Origin: Nitrospirota bacterium
GTDB lineage: Bacteria > Nitrospirota > Thermodesulfovibrionia > Thermodesulfovibrionales > JdFR-85
Assembly (NCBI GenBank): GCA_003232715.1
Contig: QIJG01000170.1
Location: forward strand, 1-9,378
Direction of reading: 5' to 3'
DNA: 9,378 bases
Shown here: in pieces, positions 5,705-9,378 of the stretch
Position numbering within the stretch: position 1 is the stretch's first letter
Layout of the letters: each line of letters begins with the position of its first letter
Translations under genes and position numbers: made by a program
Notes under the pieces: model-generated
What the model saw: the letters and a program-made list of their open reading frames with translations, nothing else
Told to the model about the DNA's origin: nothing
Database searches by the model: none

Positions 5705-6996
5705 TAGTTGAAGTGTTCTTTAAGTTTTATAATATCCTCTCTCTTCTGGCCTGTAGAGATTATGTCAATGTTTATACCGAGGGTTTCCTCAATCATTTTT
5801 ATATAAGCACGGGCATTTTCCGGTAATTCAACAAATTCCGTGACACCGAGAGTCGATTCATTCCATCCCTTAAATTCCCTGTAGATGGGTTCGCACTCCT
5901 CGATTACCGGCAGTTCGCTCGGAAACTCTTCAAGGGTTTTCCCCTTATAGCGATAACCGAAGCAGACCTTGATCGTATCAAAGCCGTCGAGAATATCAAG
6001 TTTTGTGAGCACAAGACCAGTGAGTCCATTAACCCTCACAGCATGCCTCAGAACAACCATGTCCAGCCATCCACACCTTCTTGGCCTTCCGGTGGTAGCC
6101 CCGAACTCACCTCCCTGTTCTCTTATCTCCTCACCAAGGGCATCGTGTATTTCTGTGGTGAAAGGTCCTCCACCCACCCTTGTTGTATAGGCCTTTGCCA
6201 CGCCGAGCACGACATCTATACGTGTTGGACCCACCCCCAGTCCGGTGCAGGCGCCTCCTGCAGTTGCCGAAGATGAGGTCACATAGGGATATGTCCCGTG
6301 ATCTATATCAAGCAGTGTCCCCTGCGCCCCTTCAAAGAGGACATTACCCCCCTCATCAAGCGCCCTGTTGACAAGGATATCCGTATCATCGATATACTCC
6401 TTGAGTTTTTCGGCATAGCACATGTATTCGGAATAGATATCTTCAACATCAAAGGTCTCTGTCCCGTAAAGGTTCTTGAGGATGTAGTTGATATCCTTGA
6501 GATTTGCCTGCAGCTTGTCTCTGAATACAGCCGGATAATAAAGATCTGTAACCCTTATCCCGGTTCTTGCCATCTTGTCCATGTAGGCAGGACCTATGCC
6601 CCTGCCTGTAGTCCCTATCTTCCTGTTACCCTTAAGCGCCTCTTTCTCTCTCTCTATGGCGATATGATAAGGCATTATGAGGTGGGCATTCCTGCTTATC
6701 CTGAGGCTGCCGTTCAACTTCACGCCCCGTTTCTCCAGCCCTTCCATCTCTTCTATGAGTGCCTCAGGGTTTATAACCACTCCGTTCCCTATCAGGCAGA
6801 GTTTTCCGCTGTGCAGAATTCCTGACGGTATAAGATGGAGTACGAATTTCTCATCATTAATAACCACTGTATGCCCGGCATTATGACCGCCCTGAAATCG
6901 TGCAACTACATCGGCCTTATCCGTTAATGAATCTACGATCTTTCCTTTTCCTTCGTCACCCCACTGGGCTCCGAGTATAACAACTGCTCTGGACAT
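5704..6996 (-). CDS. purA: Adenylosuccinate synthetase PurA
   Basis: PurA joins IMP and aspartate using GTP to make adenylosuccinate, the first committed step from IMP to AMP in the cytoplasm. The 430-residue length is normal. Diagnostic motifs are GAQWGDEGKGKIVD (9-22) with catalytic Asp14, GGHNAGHT (36-43) with catalytic His42, GTTGRGIGPA (128-137), and the C-terminal guanine-binding STG (414-416). The residues after STG read QKR where E. coli has PDR. That is a modest local change in an otherwise canonical enzyme. The start is fixed by an AGGAGG eight bases upstream. It follows hisZ after 56 bases and overlaps the PilZ start by one base, so expression of the PilZ-comF pair probably depends on this gene's translation. 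Confidence 0.98.
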   Translation of the reverse strand: MSRAVVILGAQWGDEGKGKIVDSLTDKADVVARFQGGHNAGHTVVINDEKFVLHLIPSGILHSGKLCLIGNGVVINPEALIEEMEGLEKRGVKLNGSLRISRNAHLIMPYHIAIEREKEALKGNRKIGTTGRGIGPAYMDKMARTGIRVTDLYYPAVFRDKLQANLKDINYILKNLYGTETFDVEDIYSEYMCYAEKLKEYIDDTDILVNRALDEGGNVLFEGAQGTLLDIDHGTYPYVTSSSATAGGACTGLGVGPTRIDVVLGVAKAYTTRVGGGPFTTEIHDALGEEIREQGGEFGATTGRPRRCGWLDMVVLRHAVRVNGLTGLVLTKLDILDGFDTIKVCFGYRYKGKTLEEFPSELPVIEECEPIYREFKGWNESTLGVTEFVELPENARAYIKMIEETLGINIDIISTGQKREDIIKLKEHFN

Positions 6997-7004
6997 ATAA
7001 AAAA

Positions 7005-7010
7005 CCTCCT
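7005..7010 (-). promoter_or_regulatory. purA: Strong Shine-Dalgarno site of purA
   Basis: On the minus strand this reads AGGAGG, eight bases before the purA ATG at 6996. It is the only textbook ribosome-binding site in the cluster. With the 56-base hisZ-purA gap, it suggests purA is translated at high rate independently of hisZ. A CATAAT that could serve as a -10 box lies in the same gap, but without a matching -35, so I do not call a promoter. Confidence 0.85.
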
Positions 7011-7052
7011 GAAACTGAATTATGTAAAAGTGTTACGCTATTTGATTTCCTG

Positions 7053-8333
7053 TCATTTACTGAATCTTTTCATGATTGTCCTGACCTCATCAAGCAGGCC
7101 TGAATCCTCACTGTCCTTTCCGGTGCATATTAATGATAACAGCTTTTCCCCCTTCTCTGCTCTTTCAATCTTTATTACATACTTGATTTCGTTCAGTTTT
7201 GCGTAGTCAAAGGAACTTTCAAAGGGCCTTTTTATAATATCCCTGACTGCATCAAAACCCTTTTTCCGCAACTCTTTTGCAACCCTCAGCGCCAGGGTCT
7301 TACCGGCGGTAAGATCAACGATAAGTATCGAGATCCTTGCAGGTACCGCTTTTTTTAAGACACCAAGTATGCTCCCCAGATCAATGGAAAACCCTGTAGC
7401 CGGAGAGTCATTGCCAAAAGAGCCGATGAGGGAGTCATACCTCCCGCCACTCCCGATTAAAAGGCCCTCTTCGGGAATAAAGGCCTCAAAAAAAACCCCG
7501 GTATGATAATCAAACCCTCTGGCTTCCGAGAGGTCGAATATGACCTTCCTGTGAACACCATGGGTCTTCATAAATCCGTATACCTCCTGAAGGTTTTTCA
7601 GGGCATCCTCTGAAACAGGATTGTCGACAAGGTTTTCCGCCTTCCCGAGAATATCTTCATCTCCGTAGAGATACATTATCTCTTCATACAGTCTCAGTTC
7701 CTGCTCCGTAAGTATCCCGGCCTTGTGGAGACCATGAAGTCCGGAGGTATCTTTACGGACAAAAATGGATTTCAGTGTCTCGATATGGGGAATGAGTCTT
7801 TCCTGCTCCCAAAAACCCCTCAGGAAATCTCTCTGCCCCATGGATATCCTGTAATCCTTCAGGTGAGCCGACCTGAGCACATCTGTAAAAAGGGATATTA
7901 TCTCGGCATCTCCCTCCGGCTCCTTTATGCCTATAAGCTCCGCACCTAACTGAAAACTCTCTCTCTGCCTGCCGCCATGCACTTTTTCGTACCTGAAGAC
8001 ATTCAGACAATAAGAGAGGCGCAGAGGGCGTATATCGCGAAGCGCTGTACCTGCAATCCTTGCAATCTGTGGTGTAACATCAGGCCGCAGGATCATGACC
8101 CTGCCACTCTGGCGGTCGGTCAGTTTGTAACCGCTCTCTGTGAGGTCCTCTCCGGCACCACGGGATATTACGTCAAGATACTCAAATATCGGTGTTATTA
8201 CCTCCCTGTAGCCCCACTTTCTCATGGCATCAAGACACCGGGACTCAAGTACCCGTTTTCTTTCAGCAAATCCGGGCAGGAGGTTTATGCATCCTCTGGG
8301 GCTCATGGGGCGGTCTGAGAGCGGGGCAGTCAT
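7053..8333 (-). CDS. hisZ: ATP phosphoribosyltransferase regulatory subunit HisZ
   Basis: HisZ is a histidyl-tRNA synthetase paralogue that does not charge tRNA. It forms a complex with short-form HisG and makes the first histidine-pathway enzyme active and sensitive to histidine. The class II synthetase fold is visible: ILRPDVTPQIARIA (81-94), motif 2 FRYEKVHGGRQRESFQLGAE (113-132), RGFDYHTGVFFEA (272-284), GGRYD (296-300) and motif 3 ATGFSIDL (312-319). LRPDVT, where HisRS has LRPEGT, and GRQRE..QLG favour HisZ over HisS. At 426 residues it is a long form with an extra C-terminal domain (about 333-426) resembling the HisRS anticodon-binding domain. The ATG at 8333 lies two bases after the serA stop with no clear Shine-Dalgarno site, indicating coupling; Met10 is an alternative start. 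The partner hisG is not in the window. Confidence 0.9.
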   Translation of the reverse strand: MTAPLSDRPMSPRGCINLLPGFAERKRVLESRCLDAMRKWGYREVITPIFEYLDVISRGAGEDLTESGYKLTDRQSGRVMILRPDVTPQIARIAGTALRDIRPLRLSYCLNVFRYEKVHGGRQRESFQLGAELIGIKEPEGDAEIISLFTDVLRSAHLKDYRISMGQRDFLRGFWEQERLIPHIETLKSIFVRKDTSGLHGLHKAGILTEQELRLYEEIMYLYGDEDILGKAENLVDNPVSEDALKNLQEVYGFMKTHGVHRKVIFDLSEARGFDYHTGVFFEAFIPEEGLLIGSGGRYDSLIGSFGNDSPATGFSIDLGSILGVLKKAVPARISILIVDLTAGKTLALRVAKELRKKGFDAVRDIIKRPFESSFDYAKLNEIKYVIKIERAEKGEKLLSLICTGKDSEDSGLLDEVRTIMKRFSK

Positions 8334-8335
8334 TA

Positions 8336-9378
8336 TTACAATCTGATGAGCCTGACGGATATGATATTGGGGAGTTCTCTTATCTCATCAAGCAGACCGG
8401 CACTCACTTCAGTGTCCACGCTGACAACGGATATGGCCATCCCGGCAGCAGATTCACGTCCAAAATGCATCCCGGCAATATTTATGTTATTTTTACCGAG
8501 CAGTGCCCCGATATTGCCGATTACTCCCGGACGGTCCTTGTTGTGAATATAGAGCATAATACCCTCGGGGATAATCTCCACAGGAAAACTGTCGACACGT
8601 ATGATCCGGGGCTCTTTCTTTCCGTACAGGGTGCCATAAACTGAATTCTCTTTCCCGTTGGCCTTTACCTTGATAACAAGCATATTATGAAAATTACCGG
8701 ACTCCGGACTCCTCATCTCCTTTACCTCTATGCCGCGCTCCCTGGCTATCAGCGGGGCATTAACAAAATTCACGGTCTCCGTCAGGATAGGTGTAAGCAA
8801 CCCTTTAAGTGCGGCAATGGTAACGGGTTTTGTATCGATCTCCCCTGCCTTTCCCCTGAATTCCACTGTTACCTCTGTTATCCCTCCCTCATATACCTGT
8901 GCCGCAAAGCTGCCGAGGGCCTCTGCCAATGTGATATAAGGCCTGAGCCGCGGCAACTGATCAGCAGGAATGGAGGGGAAGTTTACGGCATTACGTATGG
9001 TGCCGTTCAGGAGATATTCGACCACCTGCTCTGCTATGGCGATAGCCACGTTTTCCTGAGCCTCTCTCGTGGATGCTGCGAGATGGGGGGTGCATATAAT
9101 ACGGTCGAGTTTTATCAGGCTGAGGTCCTCAGGTGGTTCCTTCTCAAAGACATCCAGTGCAGCGCCTCCCACCTTTCCCGACTGAATTGCATCACTGAGG
9201 TCCTTTTCGTTTACAATTCCGCCCCTTGCGCAGTTAATGATATATACGCCATTCTTCATGGTCTGTATGGTCTCACGGTTAACAAGATTTGTGGTCTCTG
9301 TCGTAAGGGGTGTATGGATCGTTATAAAATCAGAGCGTTTAAAAAGTTCGCTTATGCTCGCCTTTTCCACCCCGAGCT
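8336..9378 (-). CDS. serA: D-3-phosphoglycerate dehydrogenase SerA (5' end beyond window)
   Basis: SerA oxidises 3-phosphoglycerate to 3-phosphohydroxypyruvate with NAD+, the first step of serine synthesis. The frame is open to the window edge. The GTG at 9370 is an internal Val codon (the peptide reads LGVEKASISELF), so it is not the start. About 180 N-terminal residues, including the NAD-binding GxGxxG, are missing. Counting from that Val, the catalytic residues are Arg49 (INCARGGIVNE), Glu78 (DVFEKEPP) and His96 (TPHLAAS), with the family's normal 29 and 47 residue spacings. An ASB intervening domain (about 145-265) and a C-terminal ACT domain (about 270-344, including HNKDRPGVIGNIG) make this a type 1 enzyme, the class that can be inhibited by serine. 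It is the first visible gene of the minus-strand cluster. Confidence 0.97.
   Translation of the reverse strand, partial: LGVEKASISELFKRSDFITIHTPLTTETTNLVNRETIQTMKNGVYIINCARGGIVNEKDLSDAIQSGKVGGAALDVFEKEPPEDLSLIKLDRIICTPHLAASTREAQENVAIAIAEQVVEYLLNGTIRNAVNFPSIPADQLPRLRPYITLAEALGSFAAQVYEGGITEVTVEFRGKAGEIDTKPVTIAALKGLLTPILTETVNFVNAPLIARERGIEVKEMRSPESGNFHNMLVIKVKANGKENSVYGTLYGKKEPRIIRVDSFPVEIIPEGIMLYIHNKDRPGVIGNIGALLGKNNINIAGMHFGRESAAGMAISVVSVDTEVSAGLLDEIRELPNIISVRLIRL

Noticed and set aside
6298..6825. 175-codon plus-strand ORF antisense to purA
   Set aside because: It lies wholly inside a highly conserved gene on the other strand, lacks any motif, and mirrors purA codon structure. It is a shadow frame.
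7053..8333. Histidyl-tRNA synthetase (hisS) as the identity of this gene
   Set aside because: The HisRS-specific LRPEGT is replaced by LRPDVT, and GRQRE..QLG and FDYHTG follow the HisZ pattern. The gene is better explained as hisZ.
8336..9370. GTG at 9370 as the true start of serA
   Set aside because: The frame continues open to the window edge, and the protein would lack its NAD-binding glycine motif. It is an internal Val codon.

Overview
The window is a bacterial chromosomal segment of roughly 50% G+C, cut at both ends inside genes, so it is probably an internal slice of a contig. It carries ordinary housekeeping genes. HisZ, a MutL with an intact endonuclease domain, and a PilZ protein next to purA would fit a Nitrospirota- or Desulfobacterota-like, Gram-negative free-living bacterium. 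That placement comes from general gene content and was not tested by phylogeny.

The left part (1-4374) is on the plus strand. It holds the 3' 530 codons of mutL, a 147-base gap, an inositol-monophosphatase-family phosphatase that resembles the archaeal FBPase/IMPase type, and a two-domain ABC-F ATPase 10 bases further on. The ABC-F reading frame is broken in its second ATPase domain, where about 19 bases seem to be missing just after Walker B. A 152-base gap (4375-4526) with no convincing terminator then separates the two convergent gene sets.

The right part (4527-9378) is a tightly packed minus-strand cluster. In transcription order it reads serA (5' end beyond the window), hisZ, purA, a PilZ-domain protein with a C-terminal zinc ribbon, and comF. 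The junctions are a 2-base gap, a 56-base gap with a strong Shine-Dalgarno site before purA, a one-base stop/start overlap (TAATG), and an overlap of about 22-31 bases. The set joins serine synthesis (one-carbon supply), control of the first histidine step (which uses ATP and PRPP) and AMP synthesis to a putative phosphoribosyltransferase and a putative c-di-GMP receptor.

I found no RNA gene, CRISPR array, insertion sequence or clearly new system. The points most worth a second look are the lesion in the ABC-F gene, a 7-base repeat block in the linker-coding part of mutL, the PilZ/zinc-ribbon protein whose last codons overlap the comF start, and a 50-codon antisense ORF that spans the mutL-phosphatase gap.
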